Under the pieces are notes generated by a model, which worked only from the letters and a program-made list of their open reading frames with translations, searched no databases and was not told the DNA's origin. This document shows, one piece after another, positions 43,373 to 57,126 of a stretch of DNA of 64,000 nt; the first letter of the stretch is position 1, and the number at the start of each line of letters is the position of its first letter. The stretch comes from Hysterium pulicare CBS 123377 (Eukaryota > Ascomycota > Dothideomycetes > Hysteriales > Hysteriaceae). Position numbers and translations under genes: made by a program. The stretch is taken from NCBI GenBank assembly GCA_000467715.1, contig AJFK01000061.1, positions 62,001 through 126,000 on the forward strand, read 5' to 3'.

Positions 43373-46300
43373 ATGTACAAGCAACCGCCTTCAGAGCCTA
43401 TTGCGGTAGTCGGCAGCAGCTGCAGGTTTGCCGGGGCCGTCACATCCCCGTCAAAACTCTGGAACTTACTATCCGATCCAAAGGATCTATCACGAGAGGT
43501 TCCGGAGTCCCGTTTCAGTGCCAAGGGCTTTTACCATCCTGACGGCGAATATCATGGGACCACAAACTCCATCAAGGGATATTGGCTGGAAGAGGACCAC
43601 CGTGTCTTTGATGCCACTTTCTTCAATGTTACACCACGGGAGGCCGAGGCAATAGACCCACAACACCGGATGACGCTTGAAGTAGTGTACAAAGCCATGG
43701 AATCTGCTGGATACACGTTGCAGCAGTACTCGGGGAAAAAGGTCGCTGTCTTTGCTGGACTGATGACGGCCGATTACGATACGCTTTCACAGCGAGATGA
43801 AATAACAGCGAGCCAATATTACGCGACAGGCAATGCCAGATCCTTGATATCGAACCGAGTATCATACTTTTTCAATTTCCAGGGGCCTTCCATGACCATC
43901 GATACAGCGTGCAGCTCCAGTTTGGTCGCGCTACACCAGGCAGTATTGAGCCTACGTTCCGGCGAAAGTGAGATGGCATGCGTCACAGGCGCCAACCTCG
44001 TCATCACTCCCGAGCAATCCATTGTCGAGGCCAGCTTACATATGCTGAGTCCATCTGGGAAATGTCGAATGTGGGACGAATATGCAGACGGTTATGCGCG
44101 TGGCGAGGGGGTCGCTGCTATCTTTCTGAAACCCCTGTCAAAGGCTCTGGTGGATGGTGACAATATCGAAGCTATCATCCGAGAAACTGGCGTCAACTCC
44201 GACGGACGAACCCCAGGTATCACTATGCCTAACAGTGCAGCGCAGTCACAATTGATACATGATATGTACCTTCGAGCTGGGCTAGATCCCCGGAATCAAC
44301 TGGACAGATGTCAGTACTTTGAAGCGCATGGGACTGGGACTCATGCCGGGGACCCTCGTGAGGCCGCCGCCATTAATGAGGCTTTTTTCGGATCCGAAGA
44401 TGGTTGTGTGATCTCAAATGATTCAAGTGCTAAAGAAATGCTTGTTGGATCCGTGAAAACGATTATCGGCCATACGGAGGGTGCTGCAGGATTAGCCGGG
44501 CTTCTCAAAGTTATGCAATCGATGAAACATCGGTCGATCCCGCCAAATCTTCATCTCGATTGTTTGAATCCACGTGTTAAGCCATTCTATGCCCATCTAC
44601 AAATTCCCACCCATATTCTTCCATGGCCTGATGTACCGAACGGTCAACCGCTGAGAGCTAGTGTCAACTCTTTCGGATTTGGGGGAACGAATGCCCACGC
44701 AATTGTCGAATTTTACGAACCAGAGATCCACAATGAGGCTAGTGTAAATTTTTCGCCTAGGGTCAAGTCGATACGTCCATCTCTTGAACCTGCAGAGCAT
44801 TATGAAGGTATCTTACCTATCCTATTATCAACAAGCTCGACGGAATCTCTTAGGGCTCTGGTCGAGTCATACAGAGTTTTCCCTTTACAAAATCCTTCTG
44901 TAACGTGTAACCAGCTCGCATCGAATCTTCTGGTTCATAGGACTGTGTTACCGTACAGATTGAGCATATGTGCCCAATCAAGATCCGCAGTCCTCGATAC
45001 TATGAGAGCTCTCCTCGACAAATCTCCAGACCACGTCGGAACCCGAACCAGATCTATAGAAGGGCGTCCGCGGATCCTCGGCGTTTTCACGGGTCAAGGC
45101 GCACAGTGGCCAGGAATGTTTAAGTCTCTACTCATGACCAATATAGTGTATCAGACCTCAATCCGCGGACTAGACAAGATCTTGAAACGATGCCCACATC
45201 CACCGTCGTGGACTTTAGAGGAGCATATGCTGGCGGAGAAGGCCACGTCGCGAATTCATGAAGCGGCTGTATCGCAGCCAGTTTGCACAGCCCTGCAAAT
45301 TGGATTGGTCGACCTTTTGGCAAGCCTCGGTATTTCTTTCCACACGGTCGTTGGTCACTCCTCAGGTGAGATCGCGGCGGCCTATGCGGGCCGGCAGGCT
45401 TACCGCTAAGGATGCAATCTTAATTTCATACTACCGTGGTATGTTCGCGCATCTTGCGGGTGGGCGAAATGGTGAAACTGGAGCAATGCTTGCCGCCGCT
45501 TTATCCGCTACCGAAGCAGATGAACTCTGTCGTGACTCGAGGTTTGAGGGGAAAGTCTTCGTAGCCGCGAACAATGCTCCGTCAAGAGCGACACTCTCGG
45601 GCGACCGAGAGGCCGTGCTTCTAATAGAAAAGGTACTACATGAAGGGAAAAAGGTCGCACGATTGCTAGTTGTCGATACCGCTTATCACTCACCGCATAT
45701 GACTGAGCCAGCTGCAGCGTACGGGAAGATCTTGCAGCAATGTGGCATCGAGCCTATGACGGAAGGCAACGGAGCGGTTTGGGTCTCCAGCGTGGGAGGA
45801 TACAATGTGACGACACCTCGGGACTTGAAGCATGAGTACTGGAGAGACAACATGGTTTCTTCCGTTCAATTCCGCGCCGCTATAGAGGCGTCTCTAATGA
45901 CTGATTACCCATTCGAGGGCATTATCGAAGTTGGGCCGCATCCAGCATTAAAAGGCCCCGTTACACAAACCATGAAATCGGTCTTTAGCACCCCGGCTCC
46001 TTATTTAGCGCTCCTTAACCGGAACCTGGATGATAATTTGGCTTTCTCCGAGTTTCTTGGAACTATGTGGTGTCATTACGGACCGCAGGTTGTCAACATA
46101 CGACAGTATATTAAGAATACAGTAAATGCGGATCTTGGTAGTCATCGGCTGAAAGACCTTCCCACTTACCCCTGGGACCACTCCCAGATTCATTACCGAG
46201 AGCCTCGAGTGTCACTTCAATACCATAACCGTACCGAGGTTCCACATGAGCTCCTTGGAGTACGCACTCGCGATGACAACGAACATGAATTGAGATGGAG

Positions 46301-49300
46301 GAACATTTTAAAATTGGACAAAGTCCCATGGTTGGAGCATCACAAATTTCAAGGGCAGGCTCTCGTTCCAGCTTCAGCATATTGTGTGATGGCCCTCGAT
46401 GCCGCTCGTGTTCTCCTAAAGGACCAGCAGGCTTCAGTAATCCAACTATTAGACCTTGATATCATGAGCGGAATAACTATAGAACCTGACTCACAAGGAA
46501 CGGAGATTCTATTCTCGCTTCATGTCCTTACACAAGCGAAAGATCTCGAGTATCAACCAAACATCAGAGCGTTTTTTACACTTACATCCTGCCCAGCAGA
46601 CGGAACAATGAGCATGAAGAAGAACATGTCGGGCAAATTGGAAATCGTTAGGGGTGAGCCATATAGAGATGCATTACCTCAACGAGAGCCGTATCTGAGC
46701 GAAACCTTTCCTGCGAGCACCGAGGCTTTCTACAAGATGATGGATGCGACTGAACTCCCGCCCCGAGAATGATTATGAACTTTACCTCCATACGGTGATG
46801 GATATTGACCCGGAAGATGAGATTGTAACAGCAGAAATGAAGGACTACGAGCATTACGACCCTATGCTGATTGAAGACTGTGCTCGAGTGGCTGCCTTTT
46901 TCTTAAGAGAGAATGGCATTACCCTATCATTTTCAAACTTTGCGTTCCAAAGTGAGAAGCAGACTCTGTCGGTAATTGATCATGAAACCTGGGCCAACGA
47001 CAACGAAGTATTTATAGCCGAGCGTATTTCATCATCGGCGTACCCTCATTCATTGGACATGATTAGAAGTCTAAGCAGAGGTGATCCAGGAGTATTTCCC
47101 GCATTTTTCCCGCAGATCATTCAGGACGCCCACCATAGCAGGAACTTTGCCACTCATATTGAACGGATCGTTCAGCAAATTGCTCATAAATATCCACGGA
47201 TGAAAGTCCTCGATCTGACTGAAACAGGAACTGGGCTCACCGAAAGCATACTCACTACTCTTGAAATGCATTTCCAAGCTTACACCGTTGACAGCACGAT
47301 ATTCTCGAACCTATCCAAGAGATTTATGCAGCTCAACATACATCGACGCGGACCTTTAATGCAGGAGCTGGACTTGAGCAAAGACCTGCCTGAGGAATTA
47401 TCGAAATTTCCTCCTTTTGATCTTGTTCTGCTGTCCACGTCGCTACTCCAGACAGGATCGGCGACCAACACTTTAAAAGTCATCAGAGCTTCGATGAGGC
47501 CAGGAGGCTTTTTATTGATACTCCATCGCCCATTTAGTCATTTGAAGAGGCATTTGCGAGATGTCACCTTTGACCGATCAGATATTGTTGCTTCCAGGGG
47601 ATTGCCAATGCCCCCAGAATGGTCTGATGCACTCGATGGCTGTGGCTTTGCCAAAATTGCAAGACTATCTGATCAAAGTAGCCCATCTGGGCACTCAGTT
47701 ACTGTAAGGCAAGCTTTCAGTCCAGAGATATTACTCATACGACAACCAATGCAGACGATGCAAGAGAAAGTGACCGATAGTCTTTTGATTGTTGGTGGCT
47801 CTCACATCACCACCGCCTGCTTAGGAAAGAATCTCCAAGGACTGTTGTCACCATACTGTCACTCACTTACGATCTTGAACAAATTGGACGATCTCTCAGA
47901 CTCACTTTCGGCAACATACACTTCTGTGATCATTACAACTGATCTAGACAAATCCATCGTAACTACTATGACCGAGCATCGCCTTAGCCTCCTCCGAGAA
48001 CTTCTTCGACCGGACATGATCATACTTTGGCTTACACTTAACTCGACGTCCGGTAACCCTGATCACGCCGCTACGTTTGGTTTCACTCGAACCGTCGCGG
48101 CTGAAATTCCAAGCCTGATTTTGAGTGTTCTCGATCTGGAGAAGATTGAAGGATCTAGTCAACTGGTCGCCGAGACTTTTCTGCGATTAGCAAATCGACA
48201 GCTTGCTGCGAAGGCCAAATCGGGTGAACTGTTGTGGGTGCCGGAGCGTGAAGTTCATATCGAAGGGGGGCGCCGTATGGTTCCGAGAGTCCTACCGTAC
48301 AAGCCAGGAAATGATCGAATTAATGCCGCTCGAAGGATTGTTTCCAGACATCATAACACGGCGCGGGAATGCGTAGAATTGATACCAACCAAGTTAGCCC
48401 GTGGATACAAACTTAAAGTTCATGAACTCAAACCGAATATTCAGGAAACCGACGAGACGATCATTCAGGTCGCATACAGCAGCATGGACGTCATCAGATT
48501 AGATATCACATATGCTGCTTATGTCTGTGTTGGTCAGGACATGGCGACGGGAGAACTTGTGGTTGCTCTATCGTCGACAAACTCATCGTACATCTCGGTG
48601 CCTTCAGTATTAGTACAGTCCCTCACTGAACAACCTTCGAGTGCGCTGCAGACATTTGATCTTGCTCTAAAGTACTTGGTGGCAATGACCATAATGAAGG
48701 GCGCACGGGGACGTCGTCTTATCTTGATTGAAGCGGATGATAGATTCGCTGATTGTATGCATGATATCGACCCTACTCAGAATCTGCATAGGATCTCTAT
48801 TAAACGACCAAAATCTACCAAAAGCGTATCGAATTCGACCTTTTTACATCCCCAAGCTGGAGCGAAAGAGATCAAGGCATCTTTCTCCCCACATGAATCT
48901 TTGGCATTTGACTTGCTGCCCCGCGACAACAAAGTCTCTGCTTTAATCCAAGAACACCTTCCTCGCTGTTGTGAATATACTTCATACTCTTCTTTCGCGA
49001 ACGCCAATCACCCAATCAACTCCGGAGATTTCTCAAGCATTGAAACATCCTGGAGTAAAGCAGTCTCCATGGCAAAAGTAAAACTCGTAACTCTTCTCAC
49101 CCCCTCTTACGATGTAGAGACAATCTCAGTACCGGCATTGCTCGGAAGTCATGTCTCGGCAACCCCGTTCCAGATCATCGATTGGAAAGCATCGCGCATG
49201 ATAGCTGTCCCAATAACGCCTCTTGCCGGATCACAACTTTTCAAGCCCAATGCAACATACATCTTGGTAGGTTTGACTCGAGATTTCGGGCAAAGTCTCA

Positions 49301-50313
49301 GCCGATTCTTCGCCGAGCAAGGTGCTCGCTACATCACCCTCGCAAGCCGAAATCCGAACACGTCTCCTGATTGGATTAATGAGTTGTGCTCTCAATACGG
49401 AACCCAAATCGCGATCAAGAGACTCGATGTTACCAATATTGAAGAAGTTCAGTCTTTCAAGTCTGAACTGAGCGAGTCAATGCCGCCAGTAGCTGGCGTC
49501 ATCAACGGTGCCATGGCGTTGGATGACCGCGTTTTCGAGCAGATGACGCTAGAGACCTGGAATCGGGTTCTCCATCCAAAGACCATCGGGTCTAAGAATA
49601 TAGATCTCCCCTTCTCGTCTCCCTCTCTCGACTTCTTCATAATGACGTCCTCATTCGCTGCGATAGGCGGCCACCCGGGTCAATCCAACTACGCCGCTGC
49701 AAACATGTACATGAACGGGCTGGCCGCCAACCGTCGCACGAGGGGTCTTGCCGGGTCAGTCTTGAACATCGGCGTGATATATGGTCTAGGTTTCCTTCAG
49801 CGTGAGAAGGAGGACTTGTACGCTGGCTTGGAAAGAGAAGGGTACCCGCCGATATCCGAGCGCGACATCCACCACATGTTTCTTGAGGCGATAATCTCAG
49901 GGAAGCCGGGTGTTGAAGGACAGCCCGTTGATCTCACTACCGGTCTGAGCAGATACGATCCTGCAGCGGCCGAGCTTCTGCATTGGCAGATGGATCCTAG
50001 GTTCTGCCATTACACCAAGGACGATGAAAATAACAACTCATCGGAAACGCAAAAGGCTCATCAGAGCCTAAGCTCACGACTAGCCGGCCTGAGCTCACCC
50101 GCACAGATAGCCGAAGCCCTCCTTCCCTTCTTCCTCGAGCGAATGGAAACGCTTCTGCTCCTGCCCAAAGGCTCTGCGAATCGAGATCAGAGTATAGCAG
50201 AGCTGGGGGTTGATTCTTTGATTGTGGTCGAGGTACGGAATTGGATTTGGAAGATGGTGGAGAGGGATGTTGCGGCGCTGAAGATTTTGGGGGCTAGGAG
50301 TATTTATCGATGA
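43373..50313 (+). pseudogene. Highly reducing PKS of the PKS-NRPS type, damaged
   Basis: Order from the N-terminus is KS, AT, partial DH, methyltransferase-like, degenerate ER-like spacer, KR and ACP. The KS has Cys180 in DTACSSS, His319 in EAHGTGT and His367 in GHTEG. The AT has Ser663 in GHSSGE. The DH hot-dog start is seen in WLEHHKFQGQALVPASAY, but its second half with the catalytic Asp is absent. The methyltransferase glycine loop is degenerate (DLTETGTGLTE). The KR has LVGLTRDFGQSL and the active-site SNYAAANMYMNG. The ACP carries GVDSL (Ser codon at 50215). The frame changes about twice, so the gene is broken. The KR loop style and inactive ER are typical of PKS-NRPS hybrids, yet no NRPS part follows; the protein stops about 20 residues after the ACP helix. 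The product is unknown. Confidence 0.85.
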
Positions 50314-51015
50314 AAGTCAACCGGTTTTTTATTTCCCTTTAATGCTACATGTAGTTTGGGGAGTGGAATGAACGCTGACATGGTGAACAGTGTGCTTGGA
50401 TATTGGTGAGCAGGTGGCTGCGAGTCATGCGCCGATGAAAGAGTAAGCCGAGATAGGGCCGTTTTACATGATATTTTCGCCGACTTACTGAACGTTGTAC
50501 CATTGTCTCTAGTAGCAATTCTCACTGGTACCATAGGCGTAGAATCAAAATTCTACACAGCCCCAACAACACGTGATTACGGCCGAAGTTGCAATGAGAA
50601 CACGTGACATGTTTCATAGCAAGCAGAGATGAGTACGCACCCTAGGGAAGAGGTATCATTGGTCCTTCCAGCAGCTGTCGAGATTCAAAAACTACCTCCA
50701 TGAGGTAGTTTTACAAGTTCGGCTCCAGGTTTTACGGATCTGATGCTTACAAGATTAGAAACTTGGCAGGACGCTTTGATTGGGCTGCATCACACGGGGC
50801 CTAAAAGGTGGCAGAGACGAAGAATTTGTGAGGTTTAAGTGGTCCTGCCGTGCGGAAGGTAAAAGCAATAGCGCCAAGTTGCTCATCACACGGCGACTGG
50901 ACAGTAGAGTGGACAGAACAGAGAGCTAGATTGCAAATTACCAGATTATTTCAAGATCCCCCAGAAATGTATTACCCAAAACCCCAGCAACACCTTGACC
51001 ATGGTGGGCTTATAC
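50314..51015. other. Intergenic, nothing recognised
   Basis: This is downstream of the PKS. No NRPS condensation-domain coding was seen here in any frame. Confidence 0.5.
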
Positions 51016-51562
51016 TCAGAGCAATTCCTTACCAATCTTCTTCTCCACCTCGTCCAGCAATGCCTCCATCGCTTTACGTCTACCAAGTCCCTGCCCCATC
51101 TTCTCACACGGTATGCCAGGTCCCTTCAACTCGACTTTGTATCGGCTGGTTGAGCGCTCCAGATTCTTCGGTGTCAGGATCATGGCATGGTAGAGTAGAC
51201 CCGAAGGCGCGAGAACGGTCGCGATTTTCAGAGGTATTCCCGGGAACAGGACGGAGGCATTGGCTATCAAAATAGAATTAGTATGGAAAAATTCAAGACT
51301 TGGACAGATGCATCCACGTACCCGTTATGCGATGCTCAAGATCATCCAACGTTGTCACCTCGAAGACGTGAGGTAGGTCGATCTTATTCACGACTTCGGG
51401 CGCCGGTAGCACTATTGGCTCCTCTGAAGGCGCATATTTTGGCTGATACCCACCAAATGGAGGTTTCGCTTGCGGAAGATTGTTTTTCGGGGGGCCGTTG
51501 AGTCTATCCTGCCCTCCTGCCGTGGGTTTCTTGCCGGAAAGTATGTTTTTGTTCGTGTTCAT
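51016..51562 (-). CDS. Small protein of unknown function, 162 aa
   Basis: There are two exons, 51562-51322 and 51263-51016, joined in frame by a 58-nt intron (GTACGT...GATAG with a CTAAT-type branch). The N-terminal half is Pro/Lys/Gly-rich and probably disordered (KPPFGGYQPKYAPSEEPIVL), followed by HVFEVTTLDDLEHRITANAS. The C-terminal half has alternating beta and helix character: LFPGIPLKIATVLAPSGLLY, SRYKVELKGPGIPCEKMG, then a charged helix RRKAMEALLDEVEKKIGKEL. The end resembles small RNA- or protein-binding alpha/beta domains, but I cannot name the family. No signal peptide or membrane helix is seen. The clean intron and composition support a real gene. Confidence 0.65.
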
Positions 51563-53011
51563 GTTGGTCTCCGTACGTTATGGCGGCGGCGCATCCGGTG
51601 GGATTCGGGGTTGCCGGCCTGGTGTTTATGCGCGTCGTTGTACATGATGTCGGCGGCCGAACGGGCTCCCTTTGTTTCGTCTGCAGGATGATTCCGAACA
51701 GGTTTTCGGCATGGTTGGTGACGTTCAGACGGGACGTCTTGTCGGGACTTGCCGCTCCGGGGGATTACATAAGGAAAAAGCCGATAAGCATCCTACCTGC
51801 CTACTGTTCCACATTGATTTATCCATCAGGTCGAAGATAATCTGTTTACATATACTCTGCATTCGATTACAACTATCGAGGCTGTCCAAAATAACCATTC
51901 ATGTAAACAGACTGATGTCCATTTCCAGCTTATTCGGCTCTTTGATGTGCCTTTAGATATAGCTGTAGGGCAACTCATTCTATCCTAAGCTATTTCTTTT
52001 GTAAAGTCTTCCAAAAGCTCATTTTCCTATGATATGAGATGGCATCAAGATATAAAGTACATGGAATCATGACATCTACACCGATTTCGCGAAACAGTCC
52101 CGCAGCTAAATTCTATGGGGCCTGGAAGACGGACTCTCGCAGGACCAAGTGTCATCAAAGATTATTGAGAGTCCGGCAGCGGACAGCTACCTTTCTAAAG
52201 CCTGACAACTCGTTGGGAGGGTTGCGGCGAGCCCAGTCTGCTTAAACTAACGTCGAATCATACTCAGTGGGGTGCTAAACCGCCATATTGCCCACGGTGT
52301 CTGAAAGCTGACGAGGTCAATCAAGACGAACTGCCCTCGGTTACCCACAAACATGAAAGGCTATTCTAGGAATGCCAACATAAACCGAGGCGGAAGAGAC
52401 ACGAGCGTCCACGTGCAATAACGAGCTATCGGGAGTATAGTCTCAAGAATCTTGGGTGAGGTTGATAGGCCATTCCCATCAGGTTAGGATCTTCCCAGGG
52501 GTCGCATCTGCTCACTTCAAGCCCCTCACGAGGATTGGCTGTCTGCCATTATACTCCGCATTTCCGACCATGGTCACCCATCTCTCAAACTCGGTTTTTC
52601 TCCCCAATCAACAACTCGTGGAGCATGGGTGAACTTATTGCGGGAATCACAGTGAAGAGACTATCTGCCGAAATTTCGTGCTTCAGCAAGCAGATGGCAA
52701 CATCCCGCATTCGGAATAACTATAGTGGCTCAATAGGATTCCACGCCGAGCTCTTGGACGTACTCTCATCCTCTCCAAGATATTGCGATCATTGCGGAGT
52801 ACCGGAAGTTGCTTAAGAAGGGAAATACCTCCCAAGATCAGCTTATTGCGCTTGGCTGAATTAAGTATCTTGGTAGTTAGTGGGTAAGTGGGTTTTATTT
52901 TATAAACTATAACGCGGAGGCAATTAAGTTTGCCCACATATGCACCCGCAATGGGTAGGCCCTGGGCGCGTTTGGGGTCATCCGGGGTCCGCCAAGCTGG
53001 AAGTTTTCGAC
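51563..53011. other. Long intergenic region
   Basis: No gene was recognised. Short open frames at 51580-51956 and 52535-52937 lack family features. Confidence 0.45.
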
Positions 53012-53018
53012 TTTAGCC
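53012..53018 (-). promoter_or_regulatory. Possible XlnR-type site (GGCTAAA)
   Basis: GGCTAAA on the minus strand, 584 bases before the xylanase start, matches the XlnR/Xyr1 consensus GGCTAAA. It is a single site at a long distance, so evidence is modest. Confidence 0.35.
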
Positions 53019-53365
53019 TAAGGATGGCGATGAGATCGAACGTTTTTAATATCGACACCGGCTTGAAAATCATTAATGGAAACACCTGCTAAGCTTCTTA
53101 GCGAATGGACATATCGCAGACCACTCTTATTGCAGCTCCTGCTGATCAAACGGAGGAAGAAAGTGGGTAGATGAAGAGTGAGCCTTTTCGTAGGTGGAGC
53201 TTCCGAATTTTTCGAGTTGATCTTTTTGTACGAGCCAAAGGCAGCCCGTTCGAAATCACTTCATTCACGTGATTCAATATTTTCTTCCCCATAAGCGTGG
53301 GAGACGCCACCGTGTAACTCGACTTCCAGAAACCTGGTTACTTTCCCTGCGGTCTAGGAAGGCCT

Positions 53366-53381
53366 CCCCGCAAATCTGGGG
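53366..53381. promoter_or_regulatory. Two adjacent CreA-type sites
   Basis: CCCCGC (minus strand GCGGGG) and CTGGGG, both fitting the CreA/Cre1 consensus SYGGRG, lie 4 nt apart about 220 bases before the xylanase start. Paired sites are the arrangement that is usually effective in carbon catabolite repression; function here is inferred. Confidence 0.45.
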
Positions 53382-53542
53382 AATTAACCGGGTTGGCGAC
53401 CGGCTCTCGTATGTAAACATCAATCTATGCAATCTAGATAGTTTTAGGTGGTATCACTTAATTAATTGAGGCCCGACAAGGCCATATAACTTTATAAAAT
53501 TCAATATCCAACCCTCGTTCTTGCGTGCTTGTGGCAAAAAGG

Positions 53543-54363
<821 letters not shown>

Positions 54364-55009
54364 GCTTCACAAGCTCGAGTACTCTAAGTGGAGGATATCG
54401 AAGTGGCTCTAGGTCATGGTTGGATACAAAGTCAGGATGATAGGGAGGCCAGTGCCGGCGGTTTCCTTCGCCGCAAGGGGGCTGTTTGAGCCTATTCTGC
54501 TTTATGTAGCCAATTCAGTATATATTTAGTGTAAAAATCTCTCGAAAATGGTAGGAAAAGTGCATGCAGCATACGGTATCAGTTTTCCAGCTTCACTTTG
54601 TTGCTTGCATGTCTATCCAGATTTGACTTGACCAAGGCATTGATGGTACCTTTCAAGGATATCGCACCTCATCAAATGCAGCAAATGCGATGCTTTTGCG
54701 CACCTAAGATGCGTGGGGAGCCACTAAACAGAAATAGGCTAAAAAAGAATACGTGTAGAGTGAAACAGTAAGCTTAAGAGATTTGTAGTACCGCTTAGGG
54801 TCAGTCGTATTTACGCTTTGACGGGCTAGATAATGGGAAGGAGACTAATGTGTATAAAGAAAAGCATTGATTTGCACAATTACCGTACACAGTGAAACAA
54901 ATTTCAGAACTCTGGCACTGATGCTTAAGTCGTACGTCAAATAGATTAAATTAACATGTGAAAGAGTATAAAGGAGATGCAAGACCCTTGAAACCTAGTC
55001 CTAGCGTCC
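54364..55009. other. Intergenic, nothing recognised
   Basis: This is convergent 3' flank between the xylanase and the secreted-protein relic. Confidence 0.4.
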
Positions 55010-55685
55010 TCAATGGGTAAGCACGGGCGCTACCACATAATGAGTAATAGTAGGAGGGGAAGGGCCGCTGTTTTCCGCCTCAAAGTCGGTATGCAAGTCT
55101 TCAACGGCAAAGTGAGCCGTTGATTTGTCGTTCTCGGAGACTTTGTGATCCCATTTCACCAAGAGCACATCGCTGCCCGGGATCTGACAACCGCTACGTT
55201 GATCATCTTTAAAGAGCTGTTGCAGCGCATCGTTCCCTCAGTAATTTCCTTTGCAATCATCTTTGGTGATCACTATTCCACCCCAAGGTTTCTTGTCCGG
55301 GCCCTTGTGCGGTACCAATATTGTATAATTGAGCTCAGTGTAGTTTCGGCCGGGGGGCCCTAGTGTTTGAGATGCTAGAGGACTCGACCGCGTCGTAATG
55401 TTCCAAACAGCGCTGTTGCTGTCCTTTGGTATCTTCAACTCCCATCTATCGTTGCCAGGGCTGTACATGTCGAAGAACTGCTGGCAGACTGATAGTGTCG
55501 TTTTGATAGACAGTCATGTTGACATGCTGATTCCAGTCCCGGCCAAAGCTCATTTCGCAGTTAAGGTATCCGTTGTCGACTTTCGAAGGTTGGTATTTCC
55601 GTTTATGCAGGCGGATAAAGATTGCCGGGAATGCCATAGTCGGTAGCGGTAGCGGTAGCAGAAGAACAAGAGCCAAGAACTTCAT
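55010..55685 (-). pseudogene. Secreted protein of unknown family, broken
   Basis: From ATG 55685 a signal peptide (MKFLALVLLLPLPLPTMA) is followed by YLNCEMSFGRDWNQHVNMTV. The frame then shifts by one base near 55500, and the product continues as VCQQFFDMYSPGNDRWELKI, NSAVWNITTRSSP, NYTELNYTILVPHKGPDKKP and WGGIVITKDDCKGNY. A TGA follows that last block. The same frame continues to TGA at 55010 with LQQLFKDDQRSGCQIPGSDV. The TGA sits where an aromatic residue would be expected, so a G-to-A change of TGG is plausible. The protein would have been about 220 residues, extracellular, with several cysteines and N-glycosylation sites. The function is unknown. Confidence 0.6.
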
Positions 55686-56386
55686 CTTGCCTGGAATAGA
55701 TGTGTCGTGCTTGCGTTCTCGATGTATTGGTAGGTAAGGAGGACCGAATATTCCTGGAGGATCTCTTAAATGTAAATGTGAAATCGACTAGTGTCCAAAG
55801 AGATTGAAATGAATCGGTTGTCGAATAGTGGTAAAAAGGAGAAGTCTAGTCTTGCGTTCTCGTCGTGTCGACTGGTGAAGGTAGAAGCGGAAACTTGAAG
55901 AAGATTCTGAGGCTCGGAGACCTGAAAGTAAATGATTGTAGTATTGTTAAAGTTGGCGTCGAAGTGAAGTGGCGAACAGAAAAACAAGCGGGAAGTCATG
56001 ATATATGAAGGAATGAAACGTCATTGTTTGCACAACTCATTGGATACGAGTGACAAGAATATCTGAGATCTTTGGTTTTTGGCATAATTCAACCAAGAGA
56101 ACACATCGGTCACCATCCCCCGCCACAGTCATTGGATACATTCGACTCCCACCGAGCATGATTCATATAAAGCGTGCGTCACCGGCTGAAATGGAGTGTC
56201 ACGGAGCTGGAGGGGACTAGTTGAATAGAGAGAAATAGCAAAAGAAGAAAGACAGCTGTCACAAGAGACCCGAAGAAAGATGTTTTCTGTGAAGCATTGT
56301 TGATCAGTTAAAATTGTAACTTACCTACCCAGTCAAAAGCATCACGTGCTTGTCCAGGTGGCATGGAATACTATAGATGCTCTCCC
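55686..56386. other. Intergenic, nothing recognised
   Basis: This is the upstream region of the preceding relic. No supported gene was found. Confidence 0.4.
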
Positions 56387-56772
56387 TCACCCTTTAATTT
56401 GGTAGGACAATTCCCGTACAAGGTGATGGGTTTGCGCACCGGGAGCAGAAGCGACTGAAGCGCAAACGTTGGTATGGTCGTTCTTCCTATCATGCAGGTA
56501 CTCGTTTCCAGAAAAGAAGTCGATGTAATTTTGCTCAGTGATGACTTGGCTTGGCCAGTCCGGGTTGGTGACATTGATAGACACATTGAAGTGGCTGCAA
56601 TTAGGACCACATTTTGCCCCATAAGTCTGCTAGAGCAGTCCTACGTCCTCCAATTTCGTGGAGTAGTAGCCTTGTGAGATTGTTAATTCCGATTTGCCTT
56701 TCGCATTCGGATCGAAGAAATGCTTGAAGGCAGTTTCAGTAAATTTTCGATAGACACTCAATTCGCGGAAGG
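56387..56772 (-). pseudogene. Unidentified secreted-protein-like relic or multi-exon gene
   Basis: One minus-strand frame reads FRELSVYRKFTETAFKHFFD, PNAKGKSELTISQGYYSTKL, a TAG, then TYGAKCGPNCSHFNVSINVT, NPDWPSQVITEQNYIDFFSG and NEYLHDRKNDHTNVCASVAS, ending at 56387. The frame is the same on both sides of the TAG, so a single gene interrupted once is likely, unless a short intron spans it. Cysteines and NxT/S sites suggest an extracellular protein. No start codon with signal peptide was found upstream, and an AG acceptor just before FREL hints at a further upstream exon. Confidence 0.4.
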
Positions 56773-57126
56773 GCTACCTTTGTAGGGCATTATAGCATTG
56801 GGGTACTTTCACACTGGCGCTATACGTGTCAGTTATCAAGAAGAAAACCAAATAAGGCGGAAACTTAGCAGATTCCCACGCCAACCAGCACAGTAAATAG
56901 TAATTTATTCGACAAAGCAGTTCGCATCCGCCAGATCAGCAGTATCGGAAGAGGCTAATATTGAGAAGTCAAGTATGTGGTAGCTGGATGTAGGATGTGA
57001 TGTGTGATGTGTAGTCAGCTTGGGTAAAGCTAAGGTATGACGTCACCTGGAGGTTGGTGGGGCACAGAATCACACCTGTTGAAACATCACCACCATCGAA
57101 CAACCATCTCCATCACCTTCTGCAAC
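56773..57126. other. Spacer upstream of the EthD-like gene
   Basis: A GATGTGATGTGTGATGTGTA microrepeat lies at about 56993-57012. The frame of the following gene stays open upstream to 57037, so its start could be earlier. Confidence 0.4.
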
